Assembly (NCBI GenBank): GCA_021791715.1
Contig: JAJYWB010000013.1
Coordinates: forward strand, 39,465 to 103,464
Source: Planctomycetota bacterium
GTDB lineage: Bacteria > Planctomycetota > Planctomycetia > Isosphaerales > Isosphaeraceae
DNA: 64,000 nt
Direction of reading: 5' to 3'
The notes below the pieces were generated by a model. It did not search any database and was not told where the DNA came from. It saw only the letters and a list, made by a program, of their open reading frames with translations. Shown here piece after piece: positions 18,878-28,542 of the stretch; within the stretch, counting starts at the first letter, position 1; the number at the start of each line of letters is the position of its first letter. Position numbers and translations under genes: made by a program.

Positions 18878-21800
18878 GTTTAAATCCGCTCCCGATCATG
18901 TGATCGGGAGAAACGGTAGCGCCCGTACGCGACGTTCGAGCCGATCCTGTTTCAATCCGCTCCCGATCATGTGATCGGGAGAAACGACGGCCACCAGACG
19001 GCTTGGGCCGAACTTGTAGTTTCAATCCGCTCCCGATCATGTGATCGGGAGAAACGGAGACAATTGAACGAAAGCGGCTCAAGTTGATCGTTTCAATCCG
19101 CTCCCGATCATGTGATCGGGAGAAACGACGTCAACCTGTACAGGTTATGACGCGAGTGAGTTTCAATCCGCTCCCGATCATGTGATCGGGAGAAACGAGA
19201 TCGGCTCGTCGTTCGGCCGATTCGACACGGTTTCAATCCGCTCCCGATCATGTGATCGGGAGAAACGGAAAAAACTCGACGCTCGGCTCCCGAATAAAAA
19301 GTTTCAATCCGCTCCCGATCATGTGATCGGGAGAAACAATCGGCGAAATATCCTGATCGATTGCTTTTGTGTTTCAATCCGCTCCCGATCATGTGATCGG
19401 GAGAAACAGGCGTCTTCGACGGAAAACTGGGTCGCCAACTGTTTCAATCCGCTCCCGATCATGTGATCGGGAGAAACGATTATCTCGAAGATTCCCATTG
19501 TTGCGCTCTTGTTTCAATCCGCTCCCGATCATGTGATCGGGAGAAACTACTCGAGGGATTCGAAGGCGCGGATCATGACTGTTTCAATCCGCTCCCGATC
19601 ATGTGATCGGGAGAAACGATTCTTTCTTATATTCGCGCCTATACGTATATAGTTTCAATCCGCTCCCGATCATGTGATCGGGAGAAACCTCAAAGGATCC
19701 TAGGCCCCTCACGATCGAAGAGTTTCAATCCGCTCCCGATCATGTGATCGGGAGAAACCATTTCGTTCGCGGCGTCGTGGCCGTCGAACTCGTTTCAATC
19801 CGCTCCCGATCATGTGATCGGGAGAAACATATGCAAAGCACGGGAAGCGCACATCGATAAGTTTCAATCCGCTCCCGATCATGTGATCGGGAGAAACCCC
19901 CGGACGCCGTCTGCTATCGGGAGCTTTACAAGTTTCAATCCGCTCCCGATCATGTGATCGGGAGAAACCCGCTTTTTCGATGGGTCGATCTCCCCCCTCG
20001 GGTTTCAATCCGCTCCCGATCATGTGATCGGGAGAAACGGATCTTGAATCGATGTTCGACGTTCATTTTTTGTTTCAATCCGCTCCCGATCATGTGATCG
20101 GGAGAAACGAGCACCTGATTGAGCGCGACACGATCGTTTTCCGGTTTCAATCCGCTCCCGATCATGTGATCGGGAGAAACGTCCTCTCGGCGATCAATCG
20201 CACGTACACACAACGTTTCAATCCGCTCCCGATCATGTGATCGGGAGAAACTCGACGATTCGGGCGTTCCGTTCGAGGTCGAGGGTTTCAATCCGCTCCC
20301 GATCATGTGATCGGGAGAAACTGCTCGGAGGTCGACGTCACGCGAGGGCTTTAAAGTTTCAATCCGCTCCCGATCATGTGATCGGGAGAAACGGTCACGA
20401 CGCTGAAAACGGGGACGTCGAAAATACGGTTTCAATCCGCTCCCGATCATGTGATCGGGAGAAACAGTTCCATCATCGCATGAACAGTTTTGTTCATGAG
20501 TTTCAATCCGCTCCCGATCATGTGATCGGGAGAAACCATTCGGAATCGGAATCAACGCAGGCTACCATATGGTTTCAATCCGCTCCCGATCATGTGATCG
20601 GGAGAAACCATCGCGCCGGCTACGACGCCGAGGGTTACGACCGTTTCAATCCGCTCCCGATCATGTGATCGGGAGAAACAATCGATAATTCTTCATATAA
20701 CCGATATTGGGAGTTTCAATCCGCTCCCGATCATGTGATCGGGAGAAACGGTTCCCGACGAACCCGGCGACGCGCCTCCCACGTTTCAATCCGCTCCCGA
20801 TCATGTGATCGGGAGAAACTCGCAGCCGATTCGTGTGATGTTGCACACCAAAGTTTCAATCCGCTCCCGATCATGTGATCGGGAGAAACCGAAATTGCTG
20901 GATGGAACGAGGGTGTTTTGCTGGTTTCAATCCGCTCCCGATCATGTGATCGGGAGAAACCCGTCGCGATCGTAACCGGAACGTCTGTAGCCGTTTCAAT
21001 CCGCTCCCGATCATGTGATCGGGAGAAACGAAGCTTGGCCAAGCACTTGACAATTACGTCATGTTTCAATCCGCTCCCGATCATGTGATCGGGAGAAACA
21101 AGGAAGCCGCCGTCGTCAAGCAGGCTCACGATCTGTTTCAATCCGCTCCCGATCATGTGATCGGGAGAAACGCGTGTACAGTGTTTACATCATATATTAC
21201 TATAGGTTTCAATCCGCTCCCGATCATGTGATCGGGAGAAACACCGTGCGGCCGACTCAATCACCGACGACGACGTGTTTCAATCCGCTCCCGATCATGT
21301 GATCGGGAGAAACAACGAGTCCGCGTACGCGTGTGCGACGCGAATGAGGTTTCAATCCGCTCCCGATCATGTGATCGGGAGAAACGAGTTGATCGGCGCG
21401 CATCGGCGTACGGATCGCCGTTTCAATCCGCTCCCGATCATGTGATCGGGAGAAACCTCACCGTCTACGGAAAGACGACGCGGAAAACAGGTTTCAATCC
21501 GCTCCCGATCATGTGATCGGGAGAAACGGCCGCGCTGGGGTTGCTTCAGAACGCTCTCACGCAGTTTCAATCCGCTCCCGATCATGTGATCGGGAGAAAC
21601 GAAGCTGCTCACACCATGAGCCATCCCATTCTAGTTTCAATCCGCTCCCGATCATGTGATCGGGAGAAACCGCGAGCCACGCGGTGTGCGCCGCGGCGTG
21701 ATCGTTTCAATCCGCTCCCGATCATGTGATCGGGAGAAACGGCGGCAAACGAGAGGAATTGTCATTCCTGCAAGTTTCAATCCGCTCCCGATCATGTGAT

Positions 21801-24578
21801 CGGGAGAAACGATCGTCTGGGTTACGATCGTGGTGGTGATGGAAGTTTCAATCCGCTCCCGATCATGTGATCGGGAGAAACCTGTCGCGACCGGCCTCAC
21901 GCAAATGGAAACAAGTTTCAATCCGCTCCCGATCATGTGATCGGGAGAAACCGCGAATTTTTGGTCGACGAACGAGGGATGGCTGTTTCAATCCGCTCCC
22001 GATCATGTGATCGGGAGAAACGACCATACTCTTATGTCGGCTCATTTTCTTTATGTTTCAATCCGCTCCCGATCATGTGATCGGGAGAAACGCGTCATTC
22101 CGCCCGATTGCGAAATCATCGTTCGGTTTCAATCCGCTCCCGATCATGTGATCGGGAGAAACGCGGCACTCTAGGATCGACAGCGAAGCAAAAGAGTTTC
22201 AATCCGCTCCCGATCATGTGATCGGGAGAAACCCGCGGTCGGGCGAGGAGGGCTCACGGCCGATCAGTTTCAATCCGCTCCCGATCATGTGATCGGGAGA
22301 AACGCGAACAGCGCGAGAGACTACGCAAGCATTTACTGTTTCAATCCGCTCCCGATCATGTGATCGGGAGAAACACGGCCGCGTGGACCCTTGTTGTATG
22401 TTGTTCTTTGTTTCAATCCGCTCCCGATCATGTGATCGGGAGAAACTTGATTTTTTTTCCTATGTTCGCGCCTAACGTATAGTTTCAATCCGCTCCCGAT
22501 CATGAGATCGGGAGAAACGTCGTGCCAGTCACGATAGTAACGCCGCGTAGCTGTTTCAATCCGCTCCCGATCATGTGATCGGGAGAAACCTAGGGTGGCG
22601 ATGCCCTGAAGACGCTGCTTGTGGTTTCAATCCGCTCCCGATCATGTGATCGGGAGAAACCGCGGCGTCCCACACGCCCCACACGAGAGCCTTGGTTTCA
22701 ATCCGCTCCCGATCATGTGATCGGGAGAAACGCGTGGGCTCAGCCGCCGGGATTATCGGATGTATGTTTCAATCCGCTCCCGATCATGTGATCGGGAGAA
22801 ACGTGGGTGCGTCGCACCGTCGATAAAACCGCTTCGTTTCAATCCGCTCCCGATCATGTGATCGGGAGAAACCGCCCGAGGTCGTTATCTTCGGCGACGG
22901 CCATGGGTTTCAATCCGCTCCCGATCATGTGATCGGGAGAAACGGCGGCCCGAATCCGTTCCCGGTCGGCCTCGAGGTTTCAATCCGCTCCCGATCATGT
23001 GATCGGGAGAAACGTTCCATCATCGCATGAACAGTTTTGTTCATGAGTTTCAATCCGCTCCCGATCATGTGATCGGGAGAAACCGATCGCAACCCTGTTG
23101 TTCGGCAGCAATGAAGAGTTTCAATCCGCTCCCGATCATGTGATCGGGAGAAACTGATGATAACGGCGATTGTAGTTTAAGAATTGTAGTTTCAATCCGC
23201 TCCCGATCATGTGATCGGGAGAAACGACGACGCGACCGTCCAGGATAGAGGGGATGCCGTTTCAATCCGCTCCCGATCATGTGATCGGGAGAAACTCGTC
23301 GCCCGTGTCGTCGCGCGGAACGAGCAACGTTTCAATCCGCTCCCGATCATGTGATCGGGAGAAACGAATCGGCGAAATATCGTCGTCGATAGCTTTAGTG
23401 TTTCAATCCGCTCCCGATCATGTGATCGGGAGAAACATGTTTTGCCTCTCAGTCGCAACCTTAGTTGTTCGTTTCAATCCGCTCCCGATCATGTGATCGG
23501 GAGAAACAACTATCGCTATCCGTATCCTCACCCGATTCGAGTTTCAATCCGCTCCCGATCATGTGATCGGGAGAAACCGAATACGCGAAGCGCGGTAAGC
23601 GTACGTCGATAAGATTCGAGTTTCAATCCGCTCCCGATCATGTGATCGGGAGAAACCCTTCTCGCGTCGAATCATAGCTGCCAGAATGAGTTTCAATCCG
23701 CTCCCGATCATGTGATCGGGAGAAACTCGACCGCCGAGCAACGGAATCCGGTACCATTGTTTCAATCCGCTCCCGATCATGTGATCGGGAGAAACGTGCC
23801 GGTCGGAACGGTTGCATCCTGTACGAACGTTTCAATCCGCTCCCGATCATGTGATCGGGAGAAACGGAACCACGCGAGCGGCAAGACGACGGTACTGGAG
23901 TTTCAATCCGCTCCCGATCATGTGATCGGGAGAAACCCCTTGTTTTTGTTCTTTGGCATACCGATTAGGGTGTTTCAATCCGCTCCCGATCATGTGATCG
24001 GGAGAAACTCGAATCTCATTTAATAGACACGCGCCATTGCTGTTTCAATCCGCTCCCGATCATGTGATCGGGAGAAACCCCTCGTTCGTCACCGTTACGG
24101 CCGACACCGCTCCCGTTTCAATCCGCTCCCGATCATGTGATCGGGAGAAACATCAACTCGCCAAGTTCGACGCCGAACACAATATGTTTCAATCCGCTCC
24201 CGATCATGTGATCGGGAGAAACCGCGAACATTCAATCCACCCCTCCCGCCGTGGGAGTTTCAATCCGCTCCCGATCATGCGATCGGGAGAAACATAAACC
24301 CGCGACACCAATGAGCGAAACAACAGCGTTTCAATCCGCTCCCGATCATGTGATCGGGAGAAACAGCGTCTCCGGACCGAATTCGTTCTCCACGTCGGTT
24401 TCAATCCGCTCCCGATCATGTGATCGGGAGAAACCTCCAATCCCACGATCACGATCACGGTGTAAAATGTTTCAATCCGCTCCCGATCATGTGATCGGGA
24501 GAAACCCGCTCGGCTTAGCGATAGCCGAAAGTTTAGAGGGTGTTTCAATCCGCTCCCGATCATGTGATCGGGAGAAAC
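18878..24578 (-). CRISPR. Type I-C CRISPR array, 81 repeats and 80 spacers
   Basis: I counted 81 copies of a 37-bp repeat that begins GTTTC and ends GAAAC; on the plus strand it carries CTCCCGATCA, TG, TGATCGGGAG. Spacers are 32-36 bp except one of 42 bp (23578-23619). Read on the minus strand each repeat ends GGATTGAAAC, the usual crRNA handle, so transcription is leftward from the cas2 side. The copy at the far end (18878-18914) is degenerate (C5 to A), as expected of the leader-distal end. Two internal copies vary at base 24 of the plus-strand repeat (22482: T to A; 24257: T to C), the base that closes the hairpin loop. Four spacer pairs are identical or related. Confidence 0.98.
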
Positions 24579-24774
24579 TGCCTAATTTCAAGTCCTTTTG
24601 AAATCACGAGTTGCAACACGGATTTCGCGTACATGACTCTGGAATAGATCCTGGTCATCAAAAAAAGGACGAAGGCGGTACGTAAGTGTGTAATATTTAA
24701 GGACCTTATGGTGATCGCGTAAACCCCATCTTTGGACCGGAGCATAAGGTACGCGTCTTGTTTCTGGGATCTGG
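24579..24774 (-). promoter_or_regulatory. CRISPR leader
   Basis: AT-rich 196 bp between the cas2 stop and the first repeat, without an ORF of its own. Directly beside the first repeat lies a perfect inverted repeat, ATTTCAA and TTGAAAT with 6 bp between (24585-24604), only 6 bp from the repeat. The leader position is assigned from the handle orientation, the degenerate far-end repeat, and adjacency to cas2. An exact promoter was not assigned. Confidence 0.75.
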
Positions 24775-25065
24775 TTAGAAAATAAGTGGACCCTCGAAGT
24801 CGACGGATTGATTGATTCCGTGGTGTTCAATCTTCTTTCGAACGATTTCATCGAGGGGATAGAAACGAAGACTATCCTCTCGCACATTGATAATGTCCAA
24901 AAGCGAATTGCGAAGCAATACCCATTGTTCCGGGCCGACAAGGCACTCGAAAACGGATTTTTGAACTCGCTGACCGTAATTCTTGCATGCCGTTGCAACT
25001 TTCCGAAGACGTTTCCGACCCTCGGGTGTTACGGTCGAGACGTCGTATGTGACCAAGTATAGCAT
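24775..25065 (-). CDS. cas2: CRISPR-associated endonuclease Cas2, type I-C
   Basis: 96 residues, full length. Begins MLYLVTYDVSTVTPEGRKRL, with the conserved Asp8 of the ferredoxin-like fold, then YGQRVQKSVFECLV and a C-terminal RFYPLDE strand, both typical of the I-C branch. With Cas1 it forms the integrase that inserts new spacers at the leader end. It is the last cas gene and abuts the leader, 140 bp downstream of cas1. Confidence 0.95.
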   Translation of the reverse strand: MLYLVTYDVSTVTPEGRKRLRKVATACKNYGQRVQKSVFECLVGPEQWVLLRNSLLDIINVREDSLRFYPLDEIVRKKIEHHGINQSVDFEGPLIF

Positions 25066-25205
25066 CTATCGATTTATCCCTTGGATGAGGAATCGAAGCG
25101 AAAGTATTAACTTCATTCACTATCCGTCAATGAAGTAATTGATCAATATTTGATTCAATATTAAAATAATTTTTGCTATTTCATATCGCATCAAACCTAA
25201 TGCTT

Positions 25206-26234
25206 CTATCTAAGAACACAGGGTATATACATTTCCGAATCTCCTCTAAGATGACGCGCGAGCAGCTTGGCTTGTAGAAAAGGGAGTTGTCCGATACGTA
25301 CTTGGCGATCGAGAAGCGGATGCTTAACCTCTTCTCTCTTACGCGCCACGTAGGCTTGAACAAGGGTTTTTCTCGCCGAATTAGACATTTCAACACCTCC
25401 TCCATCACGGATCGTAAATTCGACTGGTTTGATTTGTTTTCGATTGATCAAGGAAAGAACGAGTCGATCGGCGACAAGGGTTCTAAATTCTTCGACGAGA
25501 TCGAGAGCGAGGGAAGGTCTTCCGGGACGGTCTGCGTGGAGAAAACCGACATCGGGATCAAGACCGGCCGCAGTCAGAGCGGCGACACAATCTTGAACCA
25601 TAAGTGCGTATGTGAATGATAGCATCGCGTTAACCGCATCGAGCGGAGGTCTTCTCGTTCTACCGTTCATTGAAAAACCGTCGCGGTTTCGAATCATTCG
25701 GGGGAATGCCGAGAAGTAAATTCGAGCTGAATCTCCTTCATGTCCACGGATCGAATCGAGATGGTTTGCCAACCCAACCTGTCTTATATGCTCACCAATA
25801 ACAGATGCTGATCTGTTTAGCTCGTCGGAATCGCTTTTATCCGATCCTTCCCTAGCGGATCGGAGTAGGCAAATTCTCGCATTGTGCAATTTCCCCGCGA
25901 CAAAACATCTGGCGATTGGAATACATGATTCGGGAATATCGGCGCGTCTGAATTGTTCTCGTCGAAGCAGGACATTTCCTGATCTTGGAGCATCGACCCG
26001 AGCGATCAGTCTGCCCGATTCGGATAGGAAAGTTAAAGACACGCCCTCCTTGACGCAAAGTTCCATGAGACCAGGGGATACCATGATAGGCCCGAATATT
26101 GCGATCGAATCGAGATGATGGATAGGTATTGCGAGTTTTGTTTCCTTTACCACCATGATTTTGACGGTTTGATGATCACGGTGTAGATAAGCTCCGGGAG
26201 TAAAGACGTAGAGCGTGTTGAGATGAATATCCAT
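25206..26234 (-). CDS. cas1: CRISPR-associated integrase Cas1, type I-C
   Basis: 342 residues, usual I-C length. The N-terminal beta domain opens MDIHLNTLYVFTPGAYLHRD. The catalytic helical domain shows Glu166 in SIRGHEGDSARIYF, His233 in FLHADRPGRPSLALDLVEEF, and Glu248 in the same stretch, the metal-binding set. The RTRRPPLDAVNAMLSF block between them is canonical. It integrates spacers with Cas2 and Cas4. The neighbour cas4 lies 74 bp upstream, cas2 140 bp downstream. Confidence 0.97.
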   Translation of the reverse strand: MDIHLNTLYVFTPGAYLHRDHQTVKIMVVKETKLAIPIHHLDSIAIFGPIMVSPGLMELCVKEGVSLTFLSESGRLIARVDAPRSGNVLLRREQFRRADIPESCIPIARCFVAGKLHNARICLLRSAREGSDKSDSDELNRSASVIGEHIRQVGLANHLDSIRGHEGDSARIYFSAFPRMIRNRDGFSMNGRTRRPPLDAVNAMLSFTYALMVQDCVAALTAAGLDPDVGFLHADRPGRPSLALDLVEEFRTLVADRLVLSLINRKQIKPVEFTIRDGGGVEMSNSARKTLVQAYVARKREEVKHPLLDRQVRIGQLPFLQAKLLARHLRGDSEMYIPCVLR

Positions 26235-26308
26235 TTGATAAATCTCCGAAATAATAAAACTGATGCGAATCTATTTTAAACCTCAAGATGCCATAGTTTT
26301 CCTCTTGT

Positions 26309-26986
26309 CTATAGATTTGAGTATGAGGGATTAAACAATGAGTGTGCGAGGAATTGTGTTCTATTCGGATCCGAGGTGGATTCCGGGAGACAATGTTCTT
26401 TTAAAGAGCATCCTTTGCATTGAGGTTTAAGAATAGGTGCGGGGATATGAGTCGTTTCGAGTAATTCGTGCATTCTTTCAACAGTCCTGTTAGTGACGCT
26501 TCGTAGATCATCTATTAGCGGAACGACGCGTCTTTTTTTGCTCTTCGCATGGAATACGGCGGCCTCTGGTATCTCGACGCCGAGCATTTCTTCGAGACAG
26601 AGCGATTGAGCGCAGAGTTTAACGTCGTCGTTTTGATATTTTTTGGCTCGACCGTTTTTGTACTCGACTGGGTATGGTCGCCATTTTGTACTGTCTGAAG
26701 GATGGGGTCGGAATTCTACGAGATCGGCTCGACCGTAAAGCTTAAGCTTTCTTGAGAATATCCAGAGACCGCGTTCAATTCGAACGCCCGGCCTGGATTC
26801 GTACCCTGACTTATCCGCACGTTGATGAAGGCTATCTCCTTGTCTCGTGTGTTCGTTATGGACGTAAAGGTTTTCGATATGTCGTAAGGCGGCTCGTCTT
26901 TCGCAATAAAGGAACGCGTTGAGAGCGGAAACGGGGACGAAATCGTCGTATTCGGACAATTGCAATATAGTCATAATATCGGGCAT
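26309..26986 (-). CDS. cas4: CRISPR-associated exonuclease Cas4
   Basis: 225 residues. Four cysteines for a 4Fe-4S cluster are visible: Cys28 in YCERRAALRH and Cys190, Cys193, Cys199 in CKGCSLKEHC. The RecB-type nuclease core is GRADLVEF (Asp88) followed by PVEYKNGRAKK (Glu108, Lys110) and a QxxxY-like helix (DDVKLCAQSLCLEEML). In type I-C it trims prespacers and selects those with the right PAM. ATGs at 26986 and 26974 are both possible. It sits between cas7 and cas1 as in other I-C loci. Confidence 0.95.
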   Translation of the reverse strand: MPDIMTILQLSEYDDFVPVSALNAFLYCERRAALRHIENLYVHNEHTRQGDSLHQRADKSGYESRPGVRIERGLWIFSRKLKLYGRADLVEFRPHPSDSTKWRPYPVEYKNGRAKKYQNDDVKLCAQSLCLEEMLGVEIPEAAVFHAKSKKRRVVPLIDDLRSVTNRTVERMHELLETTHIPAPILKPQCKGCSLKEHCLPESTSDPNRTQFLAHSLFNPSYSNL

Positions 26987-27107
26987 TTCTAAATGTGGTT
27001 CTCGTTTTCTGAACTGGTATAGCTTGTCGCCGTTATATCACTTTGAGATTTAACGGCGACCCTGCGTATTGTTGAAAGATTCATTTATTGAATATAAATC
27101 GAATCGA

Positions 27108-28040
27108 TTAGCGATCCTGCGTTTTGGGATCGATTCGACGATGGAGTTTCACCCCTTTAAAGTTATGTTCACTGAAGTCGTCGTGAACTTGATAATCTTG
27201 GAACGAGTTTGGGAGTTTGGTCTCGTCTGCGAGGCGGACCTTAATGGTGTCGAACAATTTGTGAGCGTGAGCGCATCCGAGGCCGGCTTCGCGACGGTTT
27301 TGTTCGGAGTTGGAACCTTCCTGGGATCCGACGTGTTCGAAGTCCCAGAGACCTCGAACCACCATATCGCCCCGAGCTGCGGATCGGTCGTGCTCGAAGA
27401 TGTTGGACATCGCTTGGATGAGAACATCGAAGTCAAATTGATCGAAACCGGTTTGGCGCGCGAAGGCTGGAGAAACATAGCACTTTGCTGCGTAGAGCGC
27501 GTAAGGGACGATGTATTTTTGTCCCATGGTTCGCTCTTTTTTTGCCTCACTTTCCTTGGTGACGGCGCAACGTGTGATGGTGATTTCGATGGGAGTAACT
27601 GCATGGTATGACCGTCCGAATGTGAATTGGACGGGTCCACGAACTTGTCCGTAGGCTGATCCTTTCATAACATCGTCTCCCGTCGAGATAACAGCTCCGA
27701 AAGTTCGGACATCGTAGAATTCATTGCACAGCCAATCGCGAGTACGTTTTGCATCGCCTTTTCCTTCGCGTTTGGTCGCTTCGATTGCTTTCTTTTGTTC
27801 AGACTCGATGATCGCTCCTTGTTTGATGAGGATATTGAAACCTCGACCGTTCCGTTCGATTGGAAATAGATCGACGTAATTGCGAATTTTTCGTTTGAGG
27901 CAGACATCGGAGACGAGACCGAGGCTGGAGATGGGATCGACCCTGGGCATGTTGCCTGAGTCGGGATCGCCGTTGGGATTGCCGTTGGTGACCTCGAAAA
28001 GAATGAGCATATCGTGTCGGTTGATCAGCGGCTCTGACAT
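27108..28040 (-). CDS. cas7: Cas7 backbone protein, type I-C (Csd2)
   Basis: 310 residues from the ATG at 28040, which is preceded by GGAG at a good distance. The open frame extends much further upstream but into cas8c, so that part is not coding. Hallmark start: MLILFEVTNGNPNGDPDSGN, then RVDPISSLGLVSDVCLKRKI, the I-C signature. It forms the crRNA-binding filament of Cascade and probably places the thumb that kinks every sixth base. GDDVMKGSAYGQVRGPVQF and the following SYHAVTPIEITITRCAV are also family blocks. It begins 64 bp after cas8c. Confidence 0.96.
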   Translation of the reverse strand: MSEPLINRHDMLILFEVTNGNPNGDPDSGNMPRVDPISSLGLVSDVCLKRKIRNYVDLFPIERNGRGFNILIKQGAIIESEQKKAIEATKREGKGDAKRTRDWLCNEFYDVRTFGAVISTGDDVMKGSAYGQVRGPVQFTFGRSYHAVTPIEITITRCAVTKESEAKKERTMGQKYIVPYALYAAKCYVSPAFARQTGFDQFDFDVLIQAMSNIFEHDRSAARGDMVVRGLWDFEHVGSQEGSNSEQNRREAGLGCAHAHKLFDTIKVRLADETKLPNSFQDYQVHDDFSEHNFKGVKLHRRIDPKTQDR

Positions 28041-28104
28041 TGAAGATCTCCTATTCATGGAAAAAATCGTTGAGTGTGATTCGTCATTGATCCGATCAAG
28101 GAAG

Positions 28105-28542
28105 TTACTCTGATGAAACAACCTTGGATGCTTTTCGCTCAAGATATTGTTGTTGATCGAAAGCTTTTTGTTGATAGAAGCCGAGAGCGAATCGTCCTTG
28201 TTCTCGTACGTTGAGAAGGCCAGGAAACTCTGGAGCTCCATCGGCTTTGTTTGGTGCGAATAGAGCACAGATCTCGTTGAGCTTTCGACTAAGCGATCTA
28301 GCGGCGGCTTGATCCGATGATTCTCCCTTTTCGAGTTTTGCGAGATGTGAAACGGATAGTCTGAGCAACCTGGGAATGACGTTGGATGGGAAGGTTGATG
28401 CGTTAGCGTAGTATCTCGATACGACGTCGGCTCCGACTTCTTTTTTGTGCGATCGGTATTGGATGTCGTCGAGTACGGCGAGCAGACGACCACAGTTGTA
28501 AGGACCATCTGAAGTTTGAGAGAGATGTTTCTCGATTGTCAT
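28105..28542 (-). CDS. Predicted internal small subunit Cas11c (inside cas8c)
   Basis: In several I-C systems the small subunit Cas11c is made from an internal start in cas8c. Here an in-frame ATG at 28542 (MTIEKHLSQTSDG) has AAGGA exactly 7 bases upstream (28550-28554 on the plus strand as TCCTT). The product would be 145 residues, largely helical, covering NCGRLLAVLDDIQ to the cas8c end, a size close to known Cas11c. The internal site is seen; that it is used is inferred from the family. Confidence 0.65.
   Translation of the reverse strand: MTIEKHLSQTSDGPYNCGRLLAVLDDIQYRSHKKEVGADVVSRYYANASTFPSNVIPRLLRLSVSHLAKLEKGESSDQAAARSLSRKLNEICALFAPNKADGAPEFPGLLNVREQGRFALGFYQQKAFDQQQYLERKASKVVSSE

Noticed and set aside
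18813..24600. Many open frames across the CRISPR array with recurring peptides such as HDRERIET or SIRSRSCDREK
   Set aside because: They are translations of the 37-bp repeat in different frames, not proteins.
27108..28508. A 466-residue version of Cas7
   Set aside because: The extra N-terminal part overlaps cas8c and is Ser/Thr-rich; the ATG at 28040 has a ribosome site and the family's start.
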